From: Streptomyces sp. RB17
Lineage (GTDB): Bacteria > Actinomycetota > Actinomycetes > Streptomycetales > Streptomycetaceae
Length of the DNA: 64,000 nucleotides
Assembly (NCBI RefSeq): GCF_009604455.1
Contig: NZ_WEGL01000011.1
Span: 124,001 to 188,000, forward strand
Direction of reading: 5' to 3'
Made by a program: the position numbers and the translations under genes. Below the pieces are notes generated by a model. It did not search any database. It was given only the letters and a program-made list of their open reading frames with translations, and was not told the DNA's origin. Positions 25,117 to 34,361 of the stretch are shown in pieces; the first letter of the stretch is position 1, and each line of letters starts with the position of its first letter.

Positions 25117-26268
25117 GTGGCGGACGCTGCAGTGAACGAGACCCGTCGGGTGCTCATCGCCGCGGACAAGTTCAAGGGCTCGCTGACGGCCGTACAGGTC
25201 GCCGAGCGGGTGACGGCCGGGCTGCGCCGGGTCGTGCCGGACCTGACGGTCGAGGCGCTGCCCGTGGCCGACGGCGGCGACGGGACCGTGGACGCGGCGG
25301 TCGCGGCCGGTTTCGAGCGCCGCGAGGTACGGGTCGCCGGGCCGCTGGGCCAGGAGGTCACCGCCGCGTTCGCGCTGCGCGATGGGACCGCGGTCGTGGA
25401 GATGGCCGAGGCGAGCGGCCTGCAGCGCCTTCCGGCCGGGGTCTTCGCACCCCTGACGGCCTCGACGTACGGCTCCGGCGAACTGCTGCGGGCCGCGCTC
25501 GACGCCGGCGCGCGGACGATCGTGTTCGGCGTCGGCGGCAGCGCCACGACCGACGGCGGCGCGGGCATGCTGTCCGCGCTGGGCGCGCGCTTCCTGAACG
25601 AGGACGGCGATCCGGTGACGCCGGGCGGCGGCGGGCTGGCGGAACTCGCCCGCGCCGACCTGTCCGGACTGGACCCGCGACTGTCCTCGGTGGAGCTGGT
25701 GCTGGCCAGCGATGTCGACAATCCGCTGACCGGGCCGAAGGGCGCGCCGGCGGTGTACGGCCCGCAGAAGGGCGCCTCGCCGGACGAGGTGGACGCCCTG
25801 GACGCGGCCCTCGCCCACCTCGCCAAGGTGCTGGAGGCCGAGGTCGGGCCGCGGGCGGCGGAGTACGCGGCGTCGCCGGGCGCGGGGGCGGCGGGCGGCA
25901 TCGGGTTCGGCGCGCTGCTGTTGGGCGCGCGTTTCCGGCCCGGTATCGAGGTCATGCTGGACGTCCTGGGCTTCGCGCCCGCGCTGGAGCGTGCCACGCT
26001 GGTGATCACCGGTGAGGGCTCCCTGGACGAGCAGACACTGCACGGGAAGGCGCCGGCGGGGGTTGCCGCGGTTGCGCGGGCCGCGGGCAAGGTCGTGGTG
26101 GCGGTGTGCGGGCGGCTGGCTCTCTCGCCGGAGGCGCTGGTGCGCGCCGGGATCGAGCAGGCCTACCCCCTGACCTCCGTCGAGCCCGACGTGGCCAGGT
26201 GCATCGCGGACGCCGGGCCGATTCTGGAGCGGGTCGCCGTGCGCATTGCCGAGGACTACTTGGGCTGA
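25117..26268 (+). CDS. glycerate kinase
   Basis: The 383-residue protein is a GlxK/GarK-type glycerate kinase. It has VLIAADKFKGSLTAVQVAE (residues about 9-27), VADGGDGTVDA, GVGGSATTDGGAGML and TGEGSLDEQTLHGKAP. It phosphorylates D-glycerate, linking glyoxylate and serine breakdown to glycolysis. GTG 25117 follows AGGGGA with six bases spacing. A pair of strong terminators follows the stop. Glyoxylate from the nearby EMC genes could feed it through tartronate semialdehyde, but this is inference. Confidence 0.92.
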   Translation: MADAAVNETRRVLIAADKFKGSLTAVQVAERVTAGLRRVVPDLTVEALPVADGGDGTVDAAVAAGFERREVRVAGPLGQEVTAAFALRDGTAVVEMAEASGLQRLPAGVFAPLTASTYGSGELLRAALDAGARTIVFGVGGSATTDGGAGMLSALGARFLNEDGDPVTPGGGGLAELARADLSGLDPRLSSVELVLASDVDNPLTGPKGAPAVYGPQKGASPDEVDALDAALAHLAKVLEAEVGPRAAEYAASPGAGAAGGIGFGALLLGARFRPGIEVMLDVLGFAPALERATLVITGEGSLDEQTLHGKAPAGVAAVARAAGKVVVAVCGRLALSPEALVRAGIEQAYPLTSVEPDVARCIADAGPILERVAVRIAEDYLG

Positions 26269-26272
26269 AGCC

Positions 26273-26293
26273 CCTGGGGGCTCCGCCCCCAGG
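26273..26293. terminator. stem-loop after the glycerate kinase gene
   Basis: CCTGGGGG and CCCCCAGG form an 8-base perfect stem with a 5-base loop directly after the stop codon. Confidence 0.7.
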
Positions 26294-26305
26294 TGGGCCA
26301 CACAA

Positions 26306-26346
26306 GCAAGGGGCCCCGGACCATTGCCTGGTCCGGGGCCCCTTGC
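26306..26346. terminator. strong bidirectional terminator
   Basis: Two perfectly complementary 18-base arms (26306-26323 and 26329-26346, GCAAGGGGCCCCGGACCA type) flank a 5-base loop between two convergent genes. The stem is symmetric, so it can stop transcription in both directions. Confidence 0.88.
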
Positions 26347-26356
26347 CGAAGCGCCG

Positions 26357-27214
26357 CTACGGCAACTGCGCCGCCCGCGCCTCCCGCCGGTTGTCGCGGA
26401 AGTTGTTCACCCGTCGAGCCGTGGCGAACAACGGAATCACCGCGCCCATGACCAGCTGGAGCGCGCAGCCCGTCTGCAGGAGCAGCTGACCGCTCGGGGC
26501 GTCGAAGGCCCACGCCGCCAGCAGGCCCATGGACAGGACGATCCAGGCGAGCATCGCGCCGGCGAGGCGTCCCCTCGGCTTCGGATATTCCACCCGGCTC
26601 ACCATCAGCCACGCCGTGCCCAGGATCGCCAGCAGCGTCGCCACGAAGGGCAGCTCCAGCAGGACGATGGAGACCACCGTCAGCGCGCCGAACGGCGAGG
26701 GCATGCCCTGGAACATGCCGTCCTTCATGGTCACGCAGGAGAAGCGCGCCAGACGGAGGACGACCGCGAGGAGCACCACGATTGCCCCCAGCGCCGCCAT
26801 CCGCTGGTGCGCGTCGTCCGCGACCATGCCGTAGACGAGGACGAAGTACGCGGGCGCGAGCCCGAAGCTGATCAGGTCGGAGAGGTTGTCCAGCTCCGCG
26901 CCCATCGGCGACGAGCGCAGCTTGCGGGCCACCAGTCCGTCGAACAGGTCGAAGACGGCCGCGCAGAGCATCAGGATGACGGCCGTGGCGGCGCTGTGCC
27001 GCGCCATGCCCGCGGACTCGTCGTTCCCCGTCAGATGCGGGATGAGGATGCCGGTGGTGGTGAAGTACACCGCCATGAACCCGCACGTGGCGTTGCCCAG
27101 GGTGAGGGTGTCCGCTATCGACAGGCGGAGCGAGAGGGGCATCTCCTCCTCGTCGTCCACTTCGTCGGCCTCGGGCACCCAGCCCGCCTGGGTCTCCGGA
27201 TCAATCACGGTCAA
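26357..27214 (-). CDS. pssA: CDP-diacylglycerol--serine O-phosphatidyltransferase
   Basis: The 285-residue integral membrane protein makes phosphatidylserine from CDP-diacylglycerol and serine. The CDP-alcohol phosphotransferase motif is complete: D89 and D92 in FDLFDGLVAR, followed by G105, D109 and D113 in GAELDNLSD. Around seven hydrophobic segments follow an acidic N-terminal tail. It overlaps psd by 14 bases, so synthesis and decarboxylation of phosphatidylserine are translationally linked. Confidence 0.94.
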   Translation of the reverse strand: MTVIDPETQAGWVPEADEVDDEEEMPLSLRLSIADTLTLGNATCGFMAVYFTTTGILIPHLTGNDESAGMARHSAATAVILMLCAAVFDLFDGLVARKLRSSPMGAELDNLSDLISFGLAPAYFVLVYGMVADDAHQRMAALGAIVVLLAVVLRLARFSCVTMKDGMFQGMPSPFGALTVVSIVLLELPFVATLLAILGTAWLMVSRVEYPKPRGRLAGAMLAWIVLSMGLLAAWAFDAPSGQLLLQTGCALQLVMGAVIPLFATARRVNNFRDNRREARAAQLP

Positions 27215-27857
27215 TGCGAGTCACCCCAGCCACGGTCTTCTGTCCGACCTCGACCGCGACCTCCACGCCCTCGGGCAGGTAGAGGTCGACACGCGAGCCG
27301 AAGCGGATCAGACCGATTCGGTCGCCCTGCTCGACCTTCGTGCCCTGAGGGATGTAGGGGACGATGCGGCGGGCCACCGCGCCGGCGATCTGGATCATCT
27401 CGATGTCGCCGAGTTCGGTGTCGAAATGCCAGACTACGCGCTCGTTGTTCTCGCTCTCCTTGTTGAAAGCCGGAACAAAGCCGCCGGGGATGTGCTCGAC
27501 GGACGTCACCGTGCCCGCGAGGGGCGCGCGGTTGACGTGGACGTTCAGCGGGCTCATGAAGATCGCGACGCGGGTGCGCCCGTCCTTCCACGGCATGATG
27601 CTCTGCACCACACCGTCGGCGGGCGAGATCACCCGGCCGGAGCCGATCTCGCGCTCGGGGTCGCGGAAGAACCACAGCATGCCCGCGGCGAGCGCGGTGG
27701 CGGGCACGGCCACGGCCTTCGCCGCGCCGGAGCGGCGGGCGCGGGCCAGGCCGAGGGCTGCGGTGGCGACGGTCGGGAGAAGCCACGGCGATGCTCCGCG
27801 CGCGAGGCGTACGCCGGCTCGGCTGTCGCGAGGTGCAGAGGTTTGGCTGTGGGGCAT
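27201..27857 (-). CDS. psd: phosphatidylserine decarboxylase
   Basis: The 218-residue proenzyme is the short (archaeal-type) Psd that converts phosphatidylserine to phosphatidylethanolamine. It has an N-terminal hydrophobic anchor, WFFRDPEREIGSGRVISPADG near 62-82, and MSPLNVHVNR. The self-cleavage motif is FGS (186-188), with Ser188 becoming the pyruvoyl group. ATG 27857 is preferred. In-frame codons upstream would add a non-conserved basic extension. It is upstream of and overlaps pssA. Confidence 0.93.
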   Translation of the reverse strand: MPHSQTSAPRDSRAGVRLARGASPWLLPTVATAALGLARARRSGAAKAVAVPATALAAGMLWFFRDPEREIGSGRVISPADGVVQSIMPWKDGRTRVAIFMSPLNVHVNRAPLAGTVTSVEHIPGGFVPAFNKESENNERVVWHFDTELGDIEMIQIAGAVARRIVPYIPQGTKVEQGDRIGLIRFGSRVDLYLPEGVEVAVEVGQKTVAGVTRIDRD

Positions 27858-27978
27858 GGATGACCTTCGTAGCGGATGATGCCGCGCAAGACGGGGGACG
27901 GCGGCTTTCCCGGGATCGTACCGGTCGCGGGCCACAACTGGGCAAGCCAGGCTGCCGAGTCGGCGGCCGAAGAACGTC

Positions 27979-28017
27979 TACGGGGTGTGATCTTCTTCTC
28001 GAAGAAAACACCCCGTA
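27979..28017. terminator. long palindrome between the EMC genes and psd
   Basis: TACGGGGTGT (27979-27988) and ACACCCCGTA (28008-28017) form a perfect 10-base stem. The intervening TTCTTC/GAAGAA bases can extend the pairing almost to the centre. It lies 10 bases beyond the acyl-CoA dehydrogenase stop. No T-run follows, so it may be a factor-assisted terminator or a processing site. Confidence 0.6.
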
Positions 28018-28026
28018 TCCGGACAA

Positions 28027-29232
28027 TCAACCCTGGAACCGATACTCTTCGAGCAGTCTGCGGCCGATGATCATTTTCTGGATCTCGGCGGTACCTTCAC
28101 CGATGAGCAGCATCGGGGCCTCCCGGTAGAGGCGCTCGATCTCGTACTCCTTGGAGAAGCCGTAGCCGCCGTGGATCCGGAAGGCGTCCTCCACGACCTC
28201 CTTGCAGTACTCGGAGGCCAGGTACTTCGCCATCCCGGCTTCCAGGTCGTTGCGCTGGCCGGAGTCCTTCTTGCGCGCTGCGTTGACCATCATTGCATGG
28301 GCGGCCTCGACCTTGGTGGCCATCTCCGCCAGCTTGAACTGGATGGCCTGGTGCTGGGCGATCGGCTTGCCGAAGGTGTGTCGCTGCTGGGCGTACCGGA
28401 CGCCGAGCTCGAAGGCACGCTGGGCGACGCCGCAGCCACGCGCCGCCACGTTGACCCGGCCGACCTCGACGCCGTCCATCATTTGGTAAAAACCTCGGCC
28501 GGTGGCGCCGCCGAGCACCCGATCGGCCGGTACCCGCAGGCCGTCCATGATCAGCTCGGTGGTGTCGACGCCCTTGTAGCCCATCTTGTCGATCTTGCCG
28601 GGGATGGTCAGCCCCGGGCGGACCTCGCCGAAGCCCGGCTCCTTCTCGACCAGGAAGGTCGTCATCGACTTGTGGGGAGCGGTGCCCTCGGGGTGACCCT
28701 CGTCACTCCGGACGAGAACCGCCACCAGGGACGACGTGCCGCCGTTCGTCAGCCACATCTTCTGGCCGTTCAGGACGTACTCGTCGCCGTCCTTGACCGC
28801 CTTCGAGGTGATCGCCGACACATCGGAGCCCAGCCCCGGCTCCGACATCGAGAAGGCGCCCCGGATGTCGCCGGCCGCCATCCTCGGCAGGAAGTGGTCC
28901 TTCTGCTCCTGCGTACCGTGCTGCTTGAGCATGTACGCGACGATGAAGTGGGTGTTGATGATGCCGGACACCGACATCCAGCCACGGGCGATCTCCTCCA
29001 CGCACAGCGCGTAGGTCAGGAGCGACTCGCCCAGGCCCCCGTACTCCTCGGGGATCATCAGACCGAACAGGCCGAGTTCCTTCAGGCCGTCCACGATCGC
29101 TTGCGGGTACTCGTCGCGGTGCTCCAGCTCGGTCGCGACAGGAATGATCTCCTTGTCGACAAAGTCCCGGACGGTGGAGAGGATCTCCTGCTGGACGTCG
29201 GTCAGACCGGCGGTCTGGGCGAGACGGGCCAT
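28027..29232 (-). CDS. acyl-CoA dehydrogenase, probable methylsuccinyl-CoA dehydrogenase
   Basis: The 401-residue flavoprotein has all acyl-CoA dehydrogenase signatures: GAFSMSEPGLGSDVSAITSKA (about 132-152), a GGTSSLVAVLV sheet region, and the C-terminal VEDAFRIHGGYGFSKEYEIERLYREA. As last gene of the EMC run it is best assigned to oxidation of (2S)-methylsuccinyl-CoA to mesaconyl-CoA. From memory, proteobacterial Mcd enzymes are longer (about 550 residues); this one has standard length. The start overlaps nothing. MaoC ends four bases upstream. Confidence 0.85.
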   Translation of the reverse strand: MARLAQTAGLTDVQQEILSTVRDFVDKEIIPVATELEHRDEYPQAIVDGLKELGLFGLMIPEEYGGLGESLLTYALCVEEIARGWMSVSGIINTHFIVAYMLKQHGTQEQKDHFLPRMAAGDIRGAFSMSEPGLGSDVSAITSKAVKDGDEYVLNGQKMWLTNGGTSSLVAVLVRSDEGHPEGTAPHKSMTTFLVEKEPGFGEVRPGLTIPGKIDKMGYKGVDTTELIMDGLRVPADRVLGGATGRGFYQMMDGVEVGRVNVAARGCGVAQRAFELGVRYAQQRHTFGKPIAQHQAIQFKLAEMATKVEAAHAMMVNAARKKDSGQRNDLEAGMAKYLASEYCKEVVEDAFRIHGGYGFSKEYEIERLYREAPMLLIGEGTAEIQKMIIGRRLLEEYRFQG

Positions 29233-29236
29233 GGCT

Positions 29237-29764
29237 CTACTTCTCCGTGTTCTTTTCCGCAGGTGCGGTGAGCTCCGGGCGGCCGGGCTGCTCGCCGCCG
29301 CGCTCCTTGATGTAGGTCTCGGTGGGCACCATGACCTTGCGGCGGAAGACACACACCAGGGTGCCGTCCTGCTTGTAGCCCTTGGTCTCGACGTAGACGA
29401 TGCCGCGGTCGTTCTTCGACTTCGACGGCCACTTGTCCAGCACGGTCGTCTCGCCGTAGATCGTGTCGCCGTGGAAGGTCGGCGCCACGTGCTTGAGCGA
29501 CTCGATCTCCAGGTTGGCGATCGCCTTGCCGGAGATGTCCGGCACGCTCATGCCGAGCAGCAGGGAGTAGATGTAGTTCCCGACCACCACGTTCTTGCCG
29601 AAGTCCGTCGTCTTCTCGGCGTAGTTGGTGTCCATGTGGAGCGGGTGGTGGTTCATGGTGAGGAGGCAGAACAGGTGGTCGTCGTACTCGGTGACCGTCT
29701 TGCCCGGCCAGTGCTTGTACGTCGCCCCGACCTCGAACTCCTCGTAGGTGCGTCCGAACTGCAT
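29237..29764 (-). CDS. MaoC-type hydratase, probable mesaconyl-CoA hydratase
   Basis: The 175-residue hotdog-fold protein reads MQFGRTYEEFEVGATYKHWP, with the hydratase dyad region NHHPLHMDTNYAEKTTDFGK (about 38-57) and VVGNYIYSLLLGMSVPD. In the EMC pathway this step hydrates mesaconyl-CoA to beta-methylmalyl-CoA. Characterised proteobacterial enzymes carry two hotdog domains in about 340 residues, while this one has a single domain plus a charged C-terminal tail. It sits between the lyase and dehydrogenase genes of the run with short gaps. Confidence 0.86.
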   Translation of the reverse strand: MQFGRTYEEFEVGATYKHWPGKTVTEYDDHLFCLLTMNHHPLHMDTNYAEKTTDFGKNVVVGNYIYSLLLGMSVPDISGKAIANLEIESLKHVAPTFHGDTIYGETTVLDKWPSKSKNDRGIVYVETKGYKQDGTLVCVFRRKVMVPTETYIKERGGEQPGRPELTAPAEKNTEK

Positions 29765-29779
29765 CGCGCTCAGGGCTCC

Positions 29780-30742
29780 TTAGTCGACGGGGGTCTCGAA
29801 CGTGGTGGTGCGCTGCATGCCGGCGGCGCGGCCCTTGCCCGCGATGACCAGGGCCATCTTGCGGCTGGCCTCGTCGATCATCTCGTCGCCGAGCATCGCG
29901 GAGCCCTTCTTGCCGCCCGCCTCGGACGTGTAGTAGTCGTACGCGTCCAGGATCAGCTCGGCGTGGTCGTAGTCCTCCTGGGACGGCGAGAAGATCTCGT
30001 TGGAGGCCTCGACCTGGCCCGGGTGCAGCACCCACTTGCCGTCGAAGCCGAGCGCGGCGGCGCGCTGGGCGACCTCGCGGTAGCCGTCGACGTTGCGGAT
30101 CTGCAGGTAGGGGCCGTCGATCGCCTGGAGGTTGTTGGCGCGGGCGGCCATCAGGATCTTCATCAGGATGTAGTGGTAGGCGTCCGCCGGGTAGCCGGGC
30201 GGCTGCTCGCCCACGACGAGGGACTTCATGTTGATGGAGGCCATGAAGTCGGCCGGGCCGAAGATGATCGTCTCGATGCGCGGGGAGGCCTGCGCGATCG
30301 CGTTGACGTTGTTCAGGCCCTGCGCGTTCTCGATCTGCGCCTCGATGCCGATCTTGCCGACCTCGAAGCCCATGGTCTTCTCGATCTGGGTGAGGAGGAG
30401 GTCGAGTGCGACGACCTGCTCGGCGTTCTGGACCTTCGGCAGCATGATGCAGTCGAGGTTCTGGCCCGCGCCCTCGACGACGGTCACGACGTCGCGGTAC
30501 GTCCACTCGGTCGTCCAGTCGTTGACCCGTACGACCCGCGTCTTGCCCGTCCAGTCGCCCTCGTTGAGGAACTTGACGATGGTGTGCCGCGCCTCCGGCT
30601 TGGCGAGCGGCGCGCAGGCGTCCTCCAGGTCCAGGAAGACCTGGTCCGCCGGGAGGCCCTGCGCCTTCTCCAGGAAGCGCGGGTTGCTGCCCGGCACGGC
30701 CAGGCAGGAGCGCCGCGGGCGAAGGCGGTTGACGGTCGTCAT
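29780..30742 (-). CDS. HpcH/HpaI-CitE family lyase, probable (3S)-malyl/beta-methylmalyl-CoA lyase
   Basis: The 320-residue protein has the CitE-like barrel motifs RSCLAVPGSNPRFLEKA (residues 10-26), VFLDLEDACAPLAK (35-48, Glu and Asp metal ligands), TRVVRVNDW and IEAQIENAQGLNN. It should cleave beta-methylmalyl-CoA to glyoxylate and propionyl-CoA, the product-releasing step of the EMC pathway. Its ATG overlaps the mutase stop by four bases. Start MTTVNRLRPRR is well placed. Confidence 0.88.
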   Translation of the reverse strand: MTTVNRLRPRRSCLAVPGSNPRFLEKAQGLPADQVFLDLEDACAPLAKPEARHTIVKFLNEGDWTGKTRVVRVNDWTTEWTYRDVVTVVEGAGQNLDCIMLPKVQNAEQVVALDLLLTQIEKTMGFEVGKIGIEAQIENAQGLNNVNAIAQASPRIETIIFGPADFMASINMKSLVVGEQPPGYPADAYHYILMKILMAARANNLQAIDGPYLQIRNVDGYREVAQRAAALGFDGKWVLHPGQVEASNEIFSPSQEDYDHAELILDAYDYYTSEAGGKKGSAMLGDEMIDEASRKMALVIAGKGRAAGMQRTTTFETPVD

Positions 30743-32766
30743 GCGGGGACCTCCAGAGGGTCGAGCTTGTTCGCTTTCCGGATCTCGTCGACGATGCGGC
30801 CGATGATCCCGGTGATGTCGAAGTCCTTCGGGGTGAACACGGCGGCCACACCGGCGGCCCTGAGCTGTTCGGCGTCACCATTCGGGATGATGCCACCGGC
30901 GATCACGGGTATATCTGTGGCACCGGCCACACGCAGCCGCTGGAGTACGTCCGGCACCAGCTGGGCGTGCGAGCCGGACAGGATCGACAGGCCCACCGCG
31001 TGGACGTCCTCCGCGACGGCCGCGTCCACGATCTGTTCGGGCGTCAGCCGGATGCCCTGGTAGACCACCTCGAAGCCGGCGTCACGCGCGCGTACGGCGA
31101 TCTGCTCGGCGCCGTTGGAGTGCCCGTCCAGACCCGGCTTGCCGACCAGGAAGCGCAAGCGGGCGACGCCCAGCTCACGGGCCGTGGCGTCCACCTTGGC
31201 CCGCACCTCGGCGAGCGCGGAGCCCGGCTCGGCGGCGACGGCCACCGGCGCCGAGGACACCCCGGTGGGCGCCCGGTACTCGCCGAACACCTCGCGCAGG
31301 GCCGCCGCCCACTCGCCGGTCGTGACTCCGGCGCGGGCGCACTCCAGCGTGGCCTCCATCAGGTTGTCGGTGCCCTTGGCGGCCTCCTTCAGCCGCTCCA
31401 GCGCCTTGCAGGGGCGCGGGTGGTTGAACGGGGGCTGGTAGCGCGAGTCGCGCCAGTTCTGCAGCGAGGCGATGACCCGGGCCTCGACCGCCGGATCGAC
31501 CGTCATGATCGCGGTGTCCAGGTCGGCCGTGAGCGGGTTCGGCTCGGTGCCCTCGAAGGCGTTGACACCGATGATCTTCTCCTGGCCGGACTCGATCCTG
31601 GCCCGGCGCTCGGCGTGCGAGGAGACCAGCTGGGACTTCAAGTAGCCGGACTCCACGGCGGCCATGGCGCCGCCCATCTCCTGGATGCGGTCGATCTCGG
31701 CGAGGGCGTCGGCGACCAGCTGGTCCACCTTCGCCTCGATGACCTTCGAGCCCTCGAAGATGTCCTCGTACTCCAGCAGATCGCTCTCGTACGCCAGCAC
31801 CTGCTGGATGCGCAGCGACCACTGCTGGTCCCAGGGCCGGGGCAGGCCCAGGGCCTCGTTCCAGGCGGGCAGCTGTACGGCACGCGCGCGTGCGTCCTTG
31901 GAGAGGGTCACGGCGAGCATCTCCAGCACGATCCGCTGGACGTTGTTCTCCGGCTGGGCCTCCGTCAGGCCGAGCGAGTTGACCTGGACGCCGTAGCGGA
32001 ACCGGCGCTGCTTGGGGTCCTCGATGCCGTACCGCTCACGGGTGACCTTGTCCCAGATGCGGCCGAACGCCCGCATCTTGCACATCTCCTCGATGAAGCG
32101 GACGCCGGCGTTCACGAAGAAGGAGATGCGGGCGACCACGTCACCCATGCGCTCCCGCGGCACCTGGCCGGAGTCGCGGACGGCGTCGAGGACGGCGATC
32201 GCGGTGGACATCGCGTACGCGATCTCCTGGACCGGCGTGGCGCCGGCCTCCTGCAGGTGGTAGCTGCAGATGTTGATCGGGTTCCACTTCGGGATGTGGG
32301 AGACCGTGTACGCGATCATGTCCGTCGTCAGGCGGAGCGACGGCCCCGGCGGGAAGACATGCGTCCCGCGGGACAGGTACTCCTTGACGATGTCGTTCTG
32401 GGTCGTGCCCTGGAGCTTGGTGATGTCCGCGCCCTGCTCCTCGGCGACGACCTGGTAGAGCGCCAGCAGCCACATGGCGGTGGCGTTGATCGTCATCGAG
32501 GTGTTCATCTGCTCGAGGGGGATGTCCTGGAACAGCCGGCGCATGTCACCGAGGTGCGCGACGGGCACCCCGACCCGGCCGACCTCGCCGCGGGCGAGGA
32601 TGTGGTCGGGGTCGTAGCCGGTCTGCGTCGGCAGGTCGAACGCCACCGACAGACCGGTCTGCCCCTTGGCGAGATTGCGCCGGTACAGCTCGTTGGACGC
32701 CTCGGCCGTGGAATGGCCGGCGTACGTCCGCATGAGCCAGGGACGGTCCTTCTGACGCTCTGTCAT
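30739..32766 (-). CDS. ecm: ethylmalonyl-CoA mutase (coenzyme B12-dependent)
   Basis: The 675-residue protein, also known as MeaA, isomerises ethylmalonyl-CoA to methylsuccinyl-CoA. It carries the substrate barrel typical of acyl-CoA mutases (RTYAGHSTAEASNELYRRNL, VAFDLPTQTGYDPDH, NSLGLTEAQPENNVQRIVLE) and a C-terminal cobalamin domain with the DxHxxG motif in GLDGHSNGAEQIA, then SGSHAQLVPDV and AGGIIPNGD. It joins both chains in one polypeptide, unlike heterodimeric methylmalonyl-CoA mutases. It lies nine bases downstream of ccr. Confidence 0.94.
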   Translation of the reverse strand: MTERQKDRPWLMRTYAGHSTAEASNELYRRNLAKGQTGLSVAFDLPTQTGYDPDHILARGEVGRVGVPVAHLGDMRRLFQDIPLEQMNTSMTINATAMWLLALYQVVAEEQGADITKLQGTTQNDIVKEYLSRGTHVFPPGPSLRLTTDMIAYTVSHIPKWNPINICSYHLQEAGATPVQEIAYAMSTAIAVLDAVRDSGQVPRERMGDVVARISFFVNAGVRFIEEMCKMRAFGRIWDKVTRERYGIEDPKQRRFRYGVQVNSLGLTEAQPENNVQRIVLEMLAVTLSKDARARAVQLPAWNEALGLPRPWDQQWSLRIQQVLAYESDLLEYEDIFEGSKVIEAKVDQLVADALAEIDRIQEMGGAMAAVESGYLKSQLVSSHAERRARIESGQEKIIGVNAFEGTEPNPLTADLDTAIMTVDPAVEARVIASLQNWRDSRYQPPFNHPRPCKALERLKEAAKGTDNLMEATLECARAGVTTGEWAAALREVFGEYRAPTGVSSAPVAVAAEPGSALAEVRAKVDATARELGVARLRFLVGKPGLDGHSNGAEQIAVRARDAGFEVVYQGIRLTPEQIVDAAVAEDVHAVGLSILSGSHAQLVPDVLQRLRVAGATDIPVIAGGIIPNGDAEQLRAAGVAAVFTPKDFDITGIIGRIVDEIRKANKLDPLEVPA

Positions 32767-32775
32767 CTATGGCTC

Positions 32776-34119
32776 TCAGACGTTCCGGAAGCGGTTGATG
32801 GCGTCGATGTGCTGGGCGCGCATCTCCTCGTCGCGCACGCCGAGGCCTTCCCCGGGCGCGAGGCAGAGCACGCCGACCTTGCCCTGGTGCAGGTTGCGGT
32901 GGACGTCGTAGGCCGCCTGGCCGGTGTCCTCCAGGGAGTAGGTCCTCGACAGCGTCGGGTGGATCTTGCCCTTGGCGATGAGGCGGTTGGCCTCCCAGGC
33001 CTCGCGGTAGTTGGCGAAGTGCGAGCCGATGATCCGCTTCAGGGACATCCACAGGTAGCGGTTGTCGTACTCGTGCATGTAGCCCGAAGTCGAGGCGCAG
33101 GTGGTGATGGTGCCGCCCTTGCGGGTGACGAAGACGCTCGCGCCGAAGGTCTCGCGGCCGGGGTGCTCGAAGACGATGTCGATGTCCTCGCCGCCGGTGA
33201 GCTCGCGGATGCGCTTGCCGAAGCGCTTCCACTCCTTCGGGTCCTGGGTGTGCTCGTCCTTCCAGAACCGGTAGTCCTCGGCGTTGCGGTCGATGATCAG
33301 CTCGGCGCCCATCTTCCGGCAGATCTCGGCCTTCTGCTCGCTGGAGACGACACAGATCGGGGTGGCGCCGCCGGCGAGCGCGAACTGGGTGGCGTAACTG
33401 CCGAGGCCGCCGCTCGCGCCCCAGATCAGGACGTTGTCGCCCTGCTTCATCTGGGCGCCGTTGCGGGAGACCAGCTGGCGGTAGGCGGTGGAGTTCACCA
33501 GGCCAGGGGCCGCGGCCTCCTCCCAGCTCAGGTGGGCCGGCTTCGGCATCAGCTGATTGGACTTGACCAGCGCGATCTCGGCGAGGCCGCCGAAGTTGGT
33601 CTCGAAGCCCCAGATGCGCTGCTCGGGGTCGAGCATGGTGTCGTTGTGGCCGTCTGAGGACTCCAGCTCGACGGACAGACAGTGGGCGACGACCTCGTCA
33701 CCGGGCTTCCAGGCGTTGACGCCCGGGCCGGTGCGCAGGACCACGCCCGCGAGGTCGGAGCCGATGATGTGGTACGGCAGGTCGTGCCTGCGGGTCAGCT
33801 CGGAGAGCTTGCCGTAGCGCTCCAGGAAGCCGAACGTCGGCAGCGGCTCGAAGATCGAGGTCCACACCGAGTTGTAGTTGACCGAGGAGGCCATGACGGC
33901 CACCAGGGCCTCGCCCGGGCCCAGCTCGGGCACGGGAACGTCGTCCAGGTGGATCGACTTGCGCGGGTCCTTGTCGCGGGTCTGCAGGCCCGCGAACATC
34001 TCCGTCTCGTCCTTGTGCACGGTGATCGCGCGGTACGACTCGGGGAGCGGCAGGGCTGCGAAGTCGGCGGACGTGGCGTCCTTCGACTGGATCGCGTCCA
34101 GGATGTCCTTCACGGTCAC
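32776..34119 (-). CDS. ccr: crotonyl-CoA carboxylase/reductase
   Basis: The 447-residue medium-chain dehydrogenase/reductase family enzyme performs NADPH-dependent reductive carboxylation of crotonyl-CoA to ethylmalonyl-CoA. The nucleotide-binding segment is LIWGASGGLGSYATQFA (231-247). Asn81, Phe172, Glu173 and His367 fall at the positions described for the CO2-binding pocket of this family. It is the committing enzyme of the EMC pathway and supplies ethylmalonyl-CoA for polyketides. It is the first gene of a five-gene run, with its own promoter and palindromes about 240-280 bases upstream. Confidence 0.95.
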   Translation of the reverse strand: MTVKDILDAIQSKDATSADFAALPLPESYRAITVHKDETEMFAGLQTRDKDPRKSIHLDDVPVPELGPGEALVAVMASSVNYNSVWTSIFEPLPTFGFLERYGKLSELTRRHDLPYHIIGSDLAGVVLRTGPGVNAWKPGDEVVAHCLSVELESSDGHNDTMLDPEQRIWGFETNFGGLAEIALVKSNQLMPKPAHLSWEEAAAPGLVNSTAYRQLVSRNGAQMKQGDNVLIWGASGGLGSYATQFALAGGATPICVVSSEQKAEICRKMGAELIIDRNAEDYRFWKDEHTQDPKEWKRFGKRIRELTGGEDIDIVFEHPGRETFGASVFVTRKGGTITTCASTSGYMHEYDNRYLWMSLKRIIGSHFANYREAWEANRLIAKGKIHPTLSRTYSLEDTGQAAYDVHRNLHQGKVGVLCLAPGEGLGVRDEEMRAQHIDAINRFRNV

Positions 34120-34361
34120 GTTGTTGCCTCCGGCGGTGAGCGCCCTGAGGGAGGGGCGCTGAGGGTTCGTCGGTGCTGCTGCGATGAGTGCTGCTGAGGG
34201 TTTTGGGGATTGCCGTCGGTTCGGCTCGGTGGTGCTTCGGCAGCGCTTTGTGGCGCGGGAGGTTGCCTGTGACGCAGGCGTCCGGGCGCGCGGGCCACGT
34301 GGGCCCTTGGGGACAGCCGGCGAGCGAACGGTCTCTGCTCGCCGGCCGCCCGGACACCATC

